DNA of 64,000 bases from Mucor racemosus (GCA_027405735.1 JAPEHQ010000008.1:1488001-1552000), one strand, 5' to 3'; shown: positions 1 to 16,300, counted from the first letter of the stretch. The notes: generated from the sequence alone by a model not told the origin. A program made the numbers and translations.

Positions 1-109
1 TATAATTGGAGACTAATTGAATCAATATTCACAAGGATGGGGGGGGGTTTGTTTTCTGCAGTTGTAAATATTAGTTTATTATTTTGTAAAACTTAAAACT
101 CATTATCCA

Positions 110-1255
110 GGGCTTAATTTCTGTATTCATAAGATAGATCTTATTCGTTGCTACTCTGCATTTATTGTTTCAGCCAAAAATATTGATTTTTCATCGAGAT
201 AACGAAAATAATAGTTCTTATCACAGCTTAAAACCTATCATCACGGGGTTCCAAAATTTATTTGTTGAAACGAATGAAAAATGATTCAAAAAACAAAATC
301 GTTTAATGGATCATGAGCTGCAAAGTAAGTCAACCTAGCGTATTAAATAACATTTGTACAGTTTTCAATTCTGCATCCATCTAAATAAATTCACACAAAT
401 ATTGCACATTAAATTTTGCGTAAAATGCAAATAAAATTTTGAAGGTTTTTTGAAGATATAAATTAATTTCAATAAACATATTTAACATATAAGTAATTGA
501 AATAATGCACAAAAAAATTATCTATCGATTGAGCTATTGCGGAATCCTCTAGCTGCATTTTCTGTAGAGAAAACCAGCTTTTTGTCCAAAAATTTTAAGA
601 TTCAGAATTTGGGACGAGGGTATACAAGGGAAAAATGGAAGCTAGAAATGGAGGTATATTTTTGTACATATTTTTGAGGATATCTTCGAGAAAAATCAAT
701 ATTTTGAAAAAAACTAAACTGGGTCTAAGAGAGCTCAACGAGCTTGATGACATGAGTAAAAAAAAAACTGCTACTCAATTTAACAAATATTTTGAAATCT
801 ACTACAGAAATGCCAAAAAAAAAATGAAAAAAAATAAAAGTGCTCAGAATTTTTTTATACTTAAATATGTGATAACGCACATCAAAACAAGTAAGTTTTA
901 TTATTAAAAAGTGTTAGTATAGCTTAATTATTTCTAGAGATATGAAACTTCAAAGTTTTCAATCCTTTAGCAGTGAAATACGCGTAAAAAATCTAAAATA
1001 TTAGCACTGAAAAGTTAATACCAACTGCAAAAAATAGGATATTTCCGGACACTTATTTTTGGATTAAAGGTGAACATCCCAGGTACATTGTCATATAATT
1101 TTATCTTGGTGTTATTTAGTGAAAAAAAGTTAAACAGGAATCATAAGTTGGACCCAGTTTTTATGCGAAAAGCAGCAAATTTTACCAGTTTTAGAATCTT
1201 TCGTATGGTATAAGATAAATTCAGGAACAGGTAACAACATTATTTCATCTAAAAT
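110..1255 (+). repeat. Dispersed repeat R1, copy A
   Basis: This is one of four related segments in the window; the others are at 32390-33870, 56780-58250 and 63865-64000, all in the opposite orientation. They share long diverged stretches, such as the segment around 120-220, which matches the reverse complement of about 57890-57980. Each full copy keeps a short reading frame around the words VYKGK..EAR and INILKK; here it is at 635-907. The outer boundaries are approximate, and this copy may be shortened at its left end. No terminal inverted repeat or clear LTR ends were found, so the class of element is unknown. Confidence 0.7.
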
Positions 1256-1395
1256 TATGGAATAGAGCTATTTATTGTCATTCTTTCATAACTATATTTT
1301 CGGTAATGAATATATAAAAATTTTAAGAGCTATAAAGCATGATAATGATTGAAATTTATTTATAATAGATGAAGTTTTGCAAATGATGTAAATGA

Positions 1396-4300
1396 TTAAA
1401 ATAGAGCGAGAATATGGCTTAAGAATCCTGAGCTGGATTCGTTTGTTGTATCTTCATGTGAGCTTACGGATGCACTATTGATTGTAGATGAATGATCTTC
1501 ACTAGCAGAAGGGACAGCCCTTCTAGAAAAACCAGAAAATGAGAAACCCGGTAATACAAAGCCTTGACTTGTGGTAGAATCTGATTCAGAAGCTGATACA
1601 TCACGACTAGGCAAAGCAGCTCTAACAAGTTTGGTAGCAGATTTTGTAATTACTGGTGCGGAACCTGAGATGAATCGATAAGAACCATCCGCATTCACTT
1701 GAAGGACATTACCAATAGAAAGAATATATATACCGGGCCCATAGAATCCTGGGATATTGAAAGGGAAGCTATAAGTTACAGACCCAATGGTGGTAGTTAA
1801 ACCTGAACTAGCAGCAGCTGTTGTTGTAGCGGTAGCACCTCCTCCAAATAAGTTGGGAAAGCTAAATGCAGGGAATGTAATTGTTGGCAATACGATCTTT
1901 GGGAATGAAAATGTTGGGAAAACAAATCCAGCACCATTGAGATTTTCTGTAGCAGTTCCAGTTGGAGCTCCAGCAAGGAAGGATACAGAACCGCCGAGGC
2001 CGACCTCAATAACAGTACCAGGAGCAATACTGTAATCACCAGCACCTGTATAGTCTTTAATAACATATCCACCGGGTAATGTAATTGTTGGAAAAGAAAC
2101 AGTAGACAAAGTAATACCAGGAATACTAACAACATCACCAGCATTTGCACCAGCAATAAGACCCCCACCAGAAACAATAGATACAACACCATTAGCACCA
2201 ACGGAAATGAGGTTACCAGATTTAGGGGAATAGAAACCTGGGCCAGTATAAGATGGCAGAGCAATGCTACCGAAAGTTACTGTAGGCAAAGAAATGCTTG
2301 GTAATGTCAAACTAGGGAAAATGAATCCAGCTTGATTGGTAGTTGTAGTAGTTACAGGTCCACCTTGAATCCATTGCAAAATACCTATTGAATCAATATA
2401 AATTATGTTTCCAGGACTGACACTATACGTTCCCGGACCCGTAAAAGCACCAACATTAAAGTTACCGGGAAGACTAATGGGAGGGAAGGTAATGGTGGGA
2501 AGCCTAAGAGACCCTGTCTTGAGTCCAAAATACCCGTTACCAAGAGTGTAAGAATAAGAACCACTACTACCCATGGATACAACAGTGTTAGCATTTAATG
2601 TATAGATACCCGGACCAGTATAGGTAGCAATTCTTCCACCTGTAGGGAGATCAAGTGCAGGGAACGTTATGGTTGGCAAAGAAATTTGAGTAGGATATGT
2701 CACAGCAGGTGCTGTAGTCGGCTGAGGAACTATAGATTGAGGCCCACCTAAAACCCATCGAACACCACCATTGGCATCAATTGAGACTTGATTACCAGGA
2801 GTAATTGTATATATACCAGGGCCAGTGAATTGAGGAACTTGAATACCACCATCAAGCGTCAATGTTGGAAAGGAAAATTGTGGAAGATAGAGATTACCAT
2901 TATTAATGTTGAAAAATCCATTACCAGTAATATATGTGTAAGATCCTTGAGAATTAACAGACACAACAGACGATGAACCAACGGTATAAATACCGGCACC
3001 TGTAAATCCAGAAATTGATACAGCACCTGGAAGGTTAACGTTGGGGAAGGTTACTGTAGGCAAAGTGATTGATGGAAATGTAATAGGATATACAACATGT
3101 TGAGTAGGGTTTATAGTAACAGATGTAGAAGTTACAGGGGGCCCACCAGAGATGAATTTGTAAGTGCCATCATGATTTACTTGAACAACATTTCCAGGAC
3201 TCAAAATGTAGATACCGGGCCCAAAGAACCCAGGAATATTAAATGGGAAACTGAATGTGACACCACCAATAACAGTAGAACCTGGAGACCTTGTTTGGGC
3301 TGGAGTTGTTACAGTAGGAATAGTGAATCCAGGTATAGTAAAACCACCCCCAATGACAGATCGTGGGCCACCCTGAATCCAAGTAACTCCACCAGAAACA
3401 CCAATCGATACAACATTACCAGGATATATAGTATATATACCAGGACCACTAAAATTAGGAACGGGAAAACCACCAGCAAGAGTAATAGTAGGTAATACCA
3501 AAGCAGGAACTGTGAGGCTACCACTAATGCTTCCATTAGGGCCACTGTTACCAAGGTAAGTGTAAACTCCATTAGCTCCTACTGAGAGGGAAACACCAGA
3601 TCCAATTGTATAGGTACCTGCGCCTGTGTATGCTCCAATTGATAGACCGTTACCTAGATTGATTGTAGGTAAATTCAACATCGGTAATGTTATGCTAGGA
3701 AAAGTAATTCCTGCCGGAGCAGATGTACTAGTTGAACTTGGCCAACCAAAGTTAGGGAATGTAAATCCACCACCGGCAGCAGTTGATGGGCCACCTTGAA
3801 TCCATTTGACATCCCCAAAGAAGCCAATAGAAACAACATTACCAGGAGAATATGTATAGATACCAGGACCACTATAATTTGGTAATGTAATACCGCCTGC
3901 AAGGGTCAGTGTAGGTAGAGAAACTTCAGGTAGAGAAACAGAACCAGCCATGTTACCAAAACCACCACTTAGGAAAGAGAACGCGCCATTAGCATCAACA
4001 GATACTACATTTCCAGGACTGATAGTATATGTTCCAGGACCACTAAAACCAACAATATTATATCCACCAATATTAAATCCACCTCCAAGATGAAGAGTAG
4101 GGAGATTCAAGGTAGGTAAAGTGATACCAGGCCATGCAAATGTTGGTAGTGAAATAGTTGGGAAAGTAAATCCACCTCCAGATGCTGACTGAGGACCACC
4201 TTGAAGCCATGTAATACCTCCATTGGATCCAATAGAAAGCACATTACCAGGAGAAAATGTGTAAATACCAGTTCCACTATAACTAGGTACTTCAAATCCT

Positions 4301-7300
4301 CCCGAAAGAGTAACTGTAGGCAAATTCAATTTAGGCAACGAAACTGATCCAACTTTGTTTCCATTACCACCAAAGAGAAAGGAGAACGCACCATTAGCAT
4401 CAACTGATACTACATTTCCAGGACTAACAGTATATGTTCCAGGACCACTAAAACTACCAATATTAAATCCACCTCCAAGATTGAGAGTAGGAAGATTCAA
4501 GGTAGGAAGAGTGATACTAGGCCATGTAAATGTTGGTAACGAAATAGTTGGGAAAGTAAATCCACCTCCAGATGCTGACTGAGGACCACCTTGAAGCCAT
4601 GTAATACTTCCATTGGGTCCAATAGAAAACACATTACCAGGAGAAAATGTATAAATACCAGTTCCACTATAACTAGGTACTTCAAATCCTCCCGAAAGAG
4701 TAACTGTAGGCAAATTCAATTTAGGCAAAGAAACTGACCCAACTTTGTTTCCATTACCACCAAAGAGAAAGGAGAACGCACCATTAGCATCAACTGATAC
4801 TACATTTCCAGGACTAACAGTATATGTTCCAGGACCACTAAAACTACCAATATTAAATCCACCTCCAAGATTGAGAGTAGGAAGATTCAAGGTAGGAAGA
4901 GTGATACTAGGCCATGTAAATGTTGGTAACGAAATAGTTGGGAAAGTAAATCCACCTCCAGATGCTGACTGAGGACCACCTTGAAGCCATGTAATACTTC
5001 CATTGGGTCCAATAGAAAACACATTACCAGGAGAAAATGTGTAAATACCAATTCCACTATAACTAGGTACTTCAAATCCTCCCGAAAGAGTAACTGTAGG
5101 CAAATTCAATTTAGGCAAAGAAACTGATCCAACTTTGTTTCCATTACCACCAAAGAGGAAAGAGAATGCACCATTAGCATCAACCGATACTACATTTCCA
5201 GGACTAACAGTATATGTTCCAGGACCACTAAAACTACCAATATTAAATCCACCTCCAAGATTGAGAGTAGGAAGATTCAAGGTAGGAAGAGTGATACTAG
5301 GCCATGTAAATGTTGGTAGTGAAATAGTTGGGAAAGTAAATCCACCTCCAGATGCTGACTGAGGACCACCTTGAAGCCATGTAATACCTCCATTGGATCC
5401 AATAGAAAATACATTACCAGGAGAAAATGTATAAATACCAGTTCCACTATAACTAGGTACTTCAAATCCTCCCGAAAGAGTAACTGTAGGCAAATTCAAT
5501 TTAGGCAAAGAAACTGACCCAACTTTGTTTCCATTACCACCAAAGAGAAAGGAGAACGCACCATTAGCATCAACTGATACTACATTTCCAGGACTAACAG
5601 TATATGTTCCAGGACCACTAAAACTACCAATATTAAATCCACCTCCAAGATTGAGAGTAGGAAGATTCAAGGTAGGAAGAGTGATACTAGGCCATGTAAA
5701 TGTTGGTAGTGAAATGCTAGGTGACATAGTTCCATCACTGTGTTCATTAGTACTGGCTTGAGGACCCCCTTCAACCCAAAAGATACTTCCATTTGCGCCA
5801 ATTGATATGATATTTCCAGGACTGATGGTATATGTTCCAGGACCGGTGAATCCAGGGATATTGAATGGAAGAGAGGATAAGTTACCAGTAGTAGCGGCAT
5901 TACCAGTGTTGATAGCTCCACCATCATTGGTATTAGATGGAGGTCCACCTGTCAAGAAGCTATATGATCCATCAGGACTAACAGATACGACATTTCCAGG
6001 ACTCAATGTATATGTTCCAGGACCAGTGAACCCAGGAATATTGAATGGAAGAGAGACTGAGCTACCAGTAGTAGCGGCATCACCAGTCTTAACTGCTCCA
6101 CCATCATTAATATTAGAAGGAGGTCCACCTGTCAAGAAGCTATATGATCCATCAGGACTAACCGATACGACATTTCCAGGACTCAATGTATATGTTCCTG
6201 GACCAGCGAATCCAGGAATATTGAATGGAAGAGAGAATGAAGTACCAGTAGTAGCTGCATCACCAGTCTTAACTGCTCCACCATCATTGATATTAGAAGG
6301 AGGTCCACCTGTCAAGAAGCTATATGATCCATCAGGGCTAACAGATACGACATTTCCAGGGCTCAATGTATATGTTCCTGGACCAGTGAATCCAGGAATA
6401 ATGAATGGAAGAGAGGATAAGCTACCAGTAGTAGCTGCATCACCAGTCTTAACTGCTCCACCATCATTGATATTAGATGGAGGTCCACCTGTCAAGAAGC
6501 TGTATGATCCATCAGGACTAACAGATACGACATTTCCAGGACTCAATGTATATGTTCCTGGACCAGTGAATCCAGGAATATTGAATGGAAGAGAGTCTGA
6601 GCTACCAGTAGTAGCAGCATTACCGGTGTTGATAGCTCCACCATTATTGATATTAGATGGAGGTCCACCTGTCAAGAAGCTATATGATCCATCAGGGCTA
6701 ACAGATACGACATTTCCAGGACTCAATGTATATGTTCCTGGACCAGTGAACCCAGGAATATTGAATGGAAGAGAGACTGAGCTACCAGTAGTAGCAGCAT
6801 TACCGGTGTTGATGGCTCCACCATTATTGATATTAGAAGGAGGTCCACCTGTCAAGAAGCTATATGATCCATCAGGACTAACAGATACGACATTTCCAGG
6901 ACTGATGGTATATGTTCCTGAACCAGTGAATCCAGGAATAATGAATGGAAGAGAGGATAAGCTACCAGTAGTAGCTGCATCACCAGTCTTAACTGCTCCA
7001 CCATCATTGATATTAGATGGAGGTCCACCTGTCAAGAAGCTGTATGATCCATCAGGACTAACAGATACGACATTTCCAGGACTCAATGTATATGTTCCTG
7101 GACCAGTGAATCCAGGAATATTGAATGGAAGAGAGTCTGAGCTACCAGTAGTAGCAGCATTACCGGTGTTGATAGCTCCACCATTATTGATATTAGATGG
7201 AGGTCCACCTGTCAAGAAGCTATATGATCCATCAGGGCTAACAGATACGACATTTCCAGGACTCAATGTATATGTTCCTGGACCAGTGAACCCAGGAATA

Positions 7301-10300
7301 TTGAATGGAAGAGAGACTGAGCTACCAGTAGTAGCAGCATTACCGGTGTTGATGGCTCCACCATTATTGATATTAGAAGGAGGTCCACCTGTCAAGAAGC
7401 TATATGATCCATCAGGACTAACAGATACGACATTTCCAGGACTGATGGTATATGTTCCTGAACCAGTGAATCCAGGAATAATGAATGGAAGAGAGGATAA
7501 GCTACCAGTAGTAGCTGCATCACCAGTCTTAACTGCTCCACCATCATTGATATTAGATGGAGGTCCACCTGTCAAGAAGCTGTATGATCCATCAGGACTA
7601 ACAGATACAACATTTCCAGGACTCAATGTATATGTTCCAGGACCAGTGAACCCAGGAATATTGAATGGAAGAGAGACTGAGGTACCAGTAGTAGCGGTAT
7701 TACCGGTGTTGATGGCTCCACCATTATTGATATTAGATGGAGGTCCACCTGCCAAGAAGCTATATGATCCATCAGGGCTAACAGATACAACATTTCCAGG
7801 ACTCAATGTATATGTTCCAGGACCAGTGAACCCAGGAATATTGAATGGAAGAGTGAATGAAGTACCAGTAGTAGCAGCATTACCGGTGTTGATGGCTCCA
7901 CCATTATTGATATTAGATGGAGGTCCACCTGTCAAGAAGCTGTATGATCCGTCAGGGCTAACAGATACGACATTTCCAGGACTCAATGTATATGTTCCTG
8001 GACCAGTGAACCCAGGAATATTGAATGGAAGAGAGACTGAGCTACCAGTAGTAGCAGCATTACCGGTGTTGATGGCTCCACCATTATTGGTATTAGATGG
8101 AGGTCCACCTGTCAAGAAGCTATATGATCCATCAGGGCTAACAGATACGACATTTCCAGGACTCAATGTATATGTTCCTGGACCAGTAAATCCAGGAATA
8201 TTGAATGGAAGAGAGAATGAAGTACCAGTAGTAGCTGCATCACCAGTCTTAACTGCTCCACCATCATTGATATTAGAAGGAGGTCCACCTGTCAAGAAGC
8301 TATATGATCCATCAGGACTAACAGATACAACATTTCCAGGACTGATGGTATATGTTCCTGGACCGGTGAATCCAGGGATATTGAATGGAAGAGAAGATAA
8401 GCTACCAGTAGTAGCGGCATCACCAGTCTTAACTGCTCCACCATCATTAATATTAGAAGGAGGTCCACCTGTCAAGAAGCTATATGATCCATCAGGACTA
8501 ACAGATACGACATTTCCAGGGCTCAATGTATATGTTCCTGGACCAGTGAATCCAGGAATATTGAATGGAAGAGAGAATGAAGTACCAGTAGTAGCTGCAT
8601 CACCAGTCTTGATAGCTCCACCATCATTAATATTAGAAGGAGGCCCACCTGTCAAGAAGCTATATGATCCATCAGGACTAACCGATACGATATTTCCAGG
8701 AGTCAATGTATATGTTCCAGGACCAGTGAATCCAGGAATATTGAATGGAAGAGAGACTGAGCTACCAGTAGTAGCGGCATTACCAGTGTTGATAGCTCCA
8801 CCATTATTGATATTAGATGGAGGTCCACCTGTCAAGAAGCTGTATGATCCGTCAGGACTAACAGATACAACATTTCCAGGACTGATGGTATATGTTCCTG
8901 AACCAGTGAATCCAGGAATAATGAATGGAAGAGAGGATAAGCTACCAGTAGTAGCTGCATCACCAGTCTTAACTGCTCCACCATCATTGATATTAGATGG
9001 AGGTCCACCTGTCAAGAAGCTGTATGATCCATCAGGACTAACAGATACAACATTTCCAGGACTCAATGTATATGTTCCAGGACCAGTGAACCCAGGAATA
9101 TTGAATGGAAGAGTGAATGAAGTACCAGTAGTAGCAGCATTACCGGTGTTGATGGCTCCACCATTATTGATATTAGATGGAGGTCCACCTGCCAAGAAGC
9201 TATATGATCCATCAGGGCTAACAGATACAACATTTCCAGGACTCAATGTATATGTTCCAGGACCAGTGAACCCAGGAATATTGAATGGAAGAGTGAATGA
9301 AGTACCAGTAGTAGCAGCATTACCGGTGTTGATGGCTCCACCATTATTGATATTAGATGGAGGTCCACCTGTCAAGAAGCTGTATGATCCGTCAGGGCTA
9401 ACAGATACGACATTTCCAGGACTCAATGTATATGTTCCAGGACCAGTGAATCCAGGAATATTGAATGGAAGAGAGAATGAAGTACCAGTAGTAGCTGTAT
9501 CACCAGTGTTGATAGCTCCACCGTCATTAATATTAGAAGGAGGGCCACCTGTCAAGAAGCTATATGATCCATCAGGATTAACAGATACGACATTTCCAGG
9601 ACTCAATGTATATGTTCCAGGACCAGCGAATCCAGGAATATTGAATGGAAGAGAGACTGAGCTACCAGTAGTAGCTGCAGCACCAGTCTTAACTGCTCCA
9701 CCGTCATTGATATTAGAAGGAGGTCCACCTGTCAAGAAGCTATATGATCCATCAGGACTAACAGATACAACATTTCCAGGGCTCAATGTATATGTTCCAG
9801 GACCAGTGAATCCAAGAATATTGAATGGAAGAGAGTCTGAGCTACCAGTAGTAGCTGTATCACCAGTGTTGATAGCTCCACCGTCATTAATATTAGAAGG
9901 AGGGCCACCTGTCAAGAAGCTATATGATCCATCAGGACTAACAGATACAACATTTCCAGGACTGATGGTATATGTTCCTGGACCAGTGAATCCAGGGATA
10001 TTGAATGGAAGAGAGGATAAGCTACCAGTAGTAGCGGCATTACCAGTGTTGATAGCTCCACCATCATTGGTATTAGATGGAGGTCCACCTGTCAAGAAGC
10101 TATATGACCCGTCAGGACTAACCGATACGACATTTCCAGGGCTCAATGTATATGTTCCAGGACCAGTGAATCCAGGGATATTGAATGGAAGAGTGGGTAA
10201 GCTACCAGTAGTAGCTGCATCGCCAGTCTTAACTGCTCCACCATCATTAATATTAGAAGGAGGTCCACCTGTCAAGAAGCTATATGATCCATCAGGACTA

Positions 10301-13300
10301 ACCGATACGACATTTCCAGGACTCAATGTATATGTTCCAGGACCAGCGAATCCAGGAATATTGAATGGAAGAGAGACTGAGCTACCAGTAGTAGCGGCAT
10401 TACCGGTGTTGATAGCTCCACCATTATTGATATTAGATGGAGGTCCACCTGTCAAGAAGCTATATGATCCATCAGGGCTAACAGATACGACATTTCCAGG
10501 ACTGATGGTATATGTTCCTGAACCAGTGAATCCAGGAATAATGAATGGAAGAGAGGATAAGCTACCAGTAGTAGCTGCATCACCAGTCTTAACTGCTCCA
10601 CCATCATTGATATTAGATGGAGGTCCACCTGTCAAGAAGCTGTATGATCCATCAGGACTAACAGATACAACATTTCCAGGACTCAATGTATATGTTCCAG
10701 GACCAGTGAACCCAGGAATATTGAATGGAAGAGAGACTGAGGTACCAGTAGTAGCGGTATTACCGGTGTTGATGGCTCCACCATTATTGATATTAGATGG
10801 AGGTCCACCTGCCAAGAAGCTATATGATCCATCAGGGCTAACAGATACAACATTTCCAGGACTCAATGTATATGTTCCAGGACCAGTGAACCCAGGAATA
10901 TTGAATGGAAGAGTGAATGAAGTACCAGTAGTAGCAGCATTACCGGTGTTGATGGCTCCACCATTATTGATATTAGATGGAGGTCCACCTGTCAAGAAGC
11001 TATATGATCCATCAGGGCTAACAGATACAACATTTCCAGGACTCAATGTATATGTTCCAGGACCAGTGAACCCAGGAATATTGAATGGAAGAGAGACTGA
11101 GCTACCAGTAGTAGCAGCATCACCAGTCTTGATAGCTCCACCATCATTAATATTAGAAGGAGGCCCACCTGTCAAGAAGCTATATGATCCATCAGGACTA
11201 ACCGATACGATATTTCCAGGAGTCAATGTATATGTTCCAGGACCAGTGAATCCAGGAATATTGAATGGAAGAGAGACTGAGCTACCAGTAGTAGCGGCAT
11301 TACCAGTGTTGATAGCTCCACCATTATTGATATTAGATGGAGGTCCACCTGTCAAGAAGCTGTATGATCCGTCAGGACTAACAGATACAACATTTCCAGG
11401 ACTCAATGTATATGTTCCAGGACCAGTGAACCCAGGAATATTGAATGGAAGAGTGAATGAAGTACCAGTAGTAGCAGCATTACCGGTGTTGATGGCTCCA
11501 CCATTATTGATATTAGATGGAGGTCCACCTGTCAAGAAGCTATATGATCCATCAGGACTAACAGATACGACATTTCCAGGACTGATGGTATATGTTCCTG
11601 AACCAGTGAATCCAGGAATAATGAATGGAAGAGAGGATAAGCTACCAGTAGTAGCTGCATCACCAGTCTTAACTGCTCCACCATCATTGATATTAGATGG
11701 AGGTCCACCTGTCAAGAAGCTGTATGATCCATCAGGACTAACAGATACAACATTTCCAGGACTCAATGTATATGTTCCAGGACCAGTGAACCCAGGAATA
11801 TTGAATGGAAGAGTGAATGAAGTACCAGTAGTAGCAGCATTACCGGTGTTGATGGCTCCACCATTATTGATATTAGATGGAGGTCCACCTGCCAAGAAGC
11901 TATATGATCCATCAGGGCTAACAGATACAACATTTCCAGGACTCAATGTATATGTTCCAGGACCAGTGAACCCAGGAATATTGAATGGAAGAGTGAATGA
12001 AGTACCAGTAGTAGCAGCATTACCGGTGTTGATGGCTCCACCATTATTGATATTAGATGGAGGTCCACCTGTCAAGAAGCTGTATGATCCGTCAGGGCTA
12101 ACAGATACGACATTTCCAGGACTCAATGTATATGTTCCAGGACCAGTGAATCCAGGAATATTGAATGGAAGAGAGAATGAAGTACCAGTAGTAGCTGTAT
12201 CACCAGTGTTGATAGCTCCACCGTCATTAATATTAGAAGGAGGGCCACCTGTCAAGAAGCTATATGATCCATCAGGATTAACAGATACGACATTTCCAGG
12301 ACTCAATGTATATGTTCCAGGACCAGCGAATCCAGGAATATTGAATGGAAGAGAGACTGAGCTACCAGTAGTAGCTGCAGCACCAGTCTTAACTGCTCCA
12401 CCGTCATTGATATTAGAAGGAGGTCCACCTGTCAAGAAGCTATATGATCCATCAGGACTAACAGATACAACATTTCCAGGGCTCAATGTATATGTTCCAG
12501 GACCAGTGAATCCAAGAATATTGAATGGAAGAGAGTCTGAGCTACCAGTAGTAGCTGTATCACCAGTGTTGATAGCTCCACCGTCATTAATATTAGAAGG
12601 AGGGCCACCTGTCAAGAAGCTATATGATCCATCAGGACTAACGGATACAACATTTCCAGGACTGATGGTATATGTTCCTGGACCAGTGAATCCAGGGATA
12701 TTGAATGGAAGAGAGGATAAGCTACCAGTAGTAGCGGCATTACCAGTGTTGATAGCTCCACCATCATTGGTATTAGATGGAGGTCCACCTGTCAAGAAGC
12801 TATATGACCCGTCAGGACTAACCGATACGACATTTCCAGGGCTCAATGTATATGTTCCAGGACCAGTGAATCCAGGGATATTGAATGGAAGAGTGGGTAA
12901 GCTACCAGTAGTAGCTGCATCGCCAGTCTTAACTGCTCCACCATCATTAATATTAGAAGGAGGTCCACCTGTCAAGAAGCTATATGATCCATCAGGACTA
13001 ACCGATACGACATTTCCAGGACTCAATGTATATGTTCCAGGACCAGCGAATCCAGGAATATTGAATGGAAGAGAGACTGAGCTACCAGTAGTAGCGGCAT
13101 TACCGGTGTTGATAGCTCCACCATTATTGATATTAGATGGAGGTCCACCTGTCAAGAAGCTATATGATCCATCAGGGCTAACAGATACGACATTTCCAGG
13201 ACTCAATGTATATGTTCCTGGACCAGTGAATCCAGGAATATTGAATGGAAGAGAGAATGAAGTACCAGTAGTAGCTGCATCACCAGTCTTAACTGCTCCA

Positions 13301-16300
13301 CCATCATTAATATTAGAAGGAGGTCCACCTGTCAAGAAGCTATATGATCCATCAGGACTAACAGATACAACATTTCCAGGGCTCAATGTATATGTTCCAG
13401 GACCAGTGAACCCAGGGATATTGAATGGAAGAGAGGATAAGCTACCAGTAGTAGCTGCATCACCAGTCTTAACTGCTCCACCATCATTAATATTAGAAGG
13501 AGGTCCACCTGTCAAGAAGCTGTATGATCCATCAGGACTAACAGATACGACATTTCCAGGGCTCAATGTATATGTTCCTGGACCAGTGAATCCAGGAATA
13601 TTGAATGGAAGAGAGACTGAGCTACCAGTAGTAGCTGCGTCACCAGTCTTAACTGCTCCATCATCATTGATATTAGAAGGAGGTCCACCTGTCAAGAAGC
13701 TATATGATCCATCAGGGCTAACAGATACAACATTTCCAGGACTCAATGTATATGTTCCAGGACCAGTGAATCCAGGAATATTGAATGGAAGAGAGAATGA
13801 AGTACCAGTAGTAGCTGTATCACCAGTGTTGATAGCTCCACCGTCATTAATATTAGAAGGAGGGCCACCTGTCAAGAAGCTATATGATCCATCAGGATTA
13901 ACAGATACGACATTTCCAAGACTCAATGTATATGTTCCAGGACCAGCGAATCCAGGAATATTGAATGGAAGAGAGACTGAGCTACCAGTAGTAGCTGCAT
14001 CACCAGTCTTAACTGCTCCACCGTCATTGATATTAGAAGGAGGTCCACCTGTCAAGAAGCTATATGATCCATCAGGGCTAACAGATACAACATTTCCAGG
14101 ACTCAATGTATATGTTCCAGGACCAGTGAACCCAGGAATATTGAATGGAAGAGTGAATGAAGTACCAGTAGTAGCGGCATCACCAGTCTTAACTGCTCCA
14201 CCATCATTAATATTAGAAGGAGGTCCACCTGTCAAGAAGCTATATGATCCATCAGGACTAACCGATACGACATTTCCAGGACTCAATGTATATGTTCCAG
14301 GACCAGCGAATCCAGGAATATTGAATGGAAGAGAGAATGAAGTACCAGTAGTAGCTGTATCACCAGTGTTGATAGCTCCACCGTCATTAATATTAGAAGG
14401 AGGGCCACCTGTCAAGAAGCTATATGATCCATCAGGATTAACAGATACGACATTTCCAGGACTCAATGTATATGTTCCTGGACCAGCGAATCCAGGAATA
14501 TTGAATGGAAGAGAGACTGAGCTACCAGTAGTAGCTGCAGCACCAGTCTTAACTGCTCCACCGTCATTGATATTAGAAGGAGGTCCACCTGTCAAGAAGC
14601 TATATGATCCATCAGGGCTAACAGATACAACATTTCCAGGACTCAATGTATATGTTCCAGGACCAGTGAATCCAGGAATATTGAATGGAAGAGAGAATGA
14701 AGTACCAGTAGTAGCTGTATCACCAGTGTTGATAGCTCCACCGTCATTAATATTAGAAGGAGGGCCACCTGTCAAGAAGCTATATGATCCATCAGGACTA
14801 ACAGATACAATATTTCCAGGACTGATGGTATATGTTCCTGGACCGGTGAATCCAGGGATATTGAATGGAAGAGAGACTGAGCTACCAGTAGTAGCTGCGT
14901 CACCAGTCTTAACTGCTCCATCATCATTGATATTAGAAGGAGGTCCACCTGTCAAGAAGCTATATGATCCATCAGGACTAACAGATACAACATTTCCAGG
15001 ACTGATGGTATATGTTCCAGGACCAGTGAACCCAGGAATATTGAATGGAAGAGAGAATGAAGTACCAGTAGTAGCTGTATCACCAGTGTTGATAGCTCCA
15101 CCGTCATTAATATTAGAAGGAGGGCCACCTGTCAAGAAGCTGTATGATCCATCAGGGCTAACAGATACAACATTTCCAGGACTCAATGTATATGTTCCAG
15201 GACCAGCGAATCCAGGAATATTGAATGGAAGAGAGACTGAGCTACCAGTAGTAGCGGCATTACCAGTGTTGATAGCTCCACCATCATTGGTATTAGATGG
15301 AGGTCCACCTGTCAAGAAGCTATATGACCCGTCAGGACTAACCGATACGATATTTCCAGGGCTCAATGTATATGTTCCAGGACCAGTGAATCCAGGAATA
15401 TTGAATGGAAGAGAGACTGAGCTACCAGTAGTAGCGGCATTACCGGTGTTGATGGCTCCACCATTATTGGTATTAGATGGAGGTCCACCTGTCAAGAAGC
15501 TATATGATCCATCAGGACTAACAGATACGACATTTCCAGGACTCAATGTATATGTTCCTGGACCAGTGAACCCAGGAATATTGAATGGAAGAGAGACTGA
15601 GCTACCAGTAGTAGCGGCATTACCAGTGTTGATAGCTCCACCATTATTGATATTAGATGGAGGTCCACCTGTCAAGAAGCTGTATGATCCGTCAGGACTA
15701 ACAGATACGACATTTCCAGGACTCAATGTATATGTTCCAGGACCAGTGAACCCAGGAATATTGAATGGAAGAGAGACTGAGCTACCAGTAGTAACTGCAT
15801 CACCAGTCTTAACTGCTCCACCATCATTGATATTAGATGGAGGTCCACCTGTCAAGAAGCTGTATGATCCATCAGGACTAACAGATACAACATTTCCAGG
15901 ACTCAATGTATATGTTCCAGGACCAGTGAACCCAGGAATATTGAATGGAAGAGAGACTGAGCTACCAGTAGTAGCGGTATTACCGGTGTTGATGGCTCCA
16001 CCATCATTAATATTAGAAGGAGGTCCACCTGTCAAGAAGCTATATGATCCATCAGGACTAACAGATACGACATTTCCAGGACTCAATGTATATGTTCCTG
16101 GACCAGTGAATCCAGGAATATTGAATGGAAGAGAGAATGAACTACCAGTAGTAGCTGCATCACCAGTGTTGATAGCTCCACCGCCATTAATATTAGAAGG
16201 AGGGCCACCTGTCAAGAAGCTATATGATCCATCAGGATTAACAGATACGACATTTCCAGGACTCAATGTATATGTTCCTGGACCAGCGAATCCAGGAATA

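Noticed and set aside
635..907. 90-aa frame as a protein gene
   Set aside because: It lies within repeat R1, is Lys/Ile-rich, and the related frames in copies B and C differ in length and are shifted.
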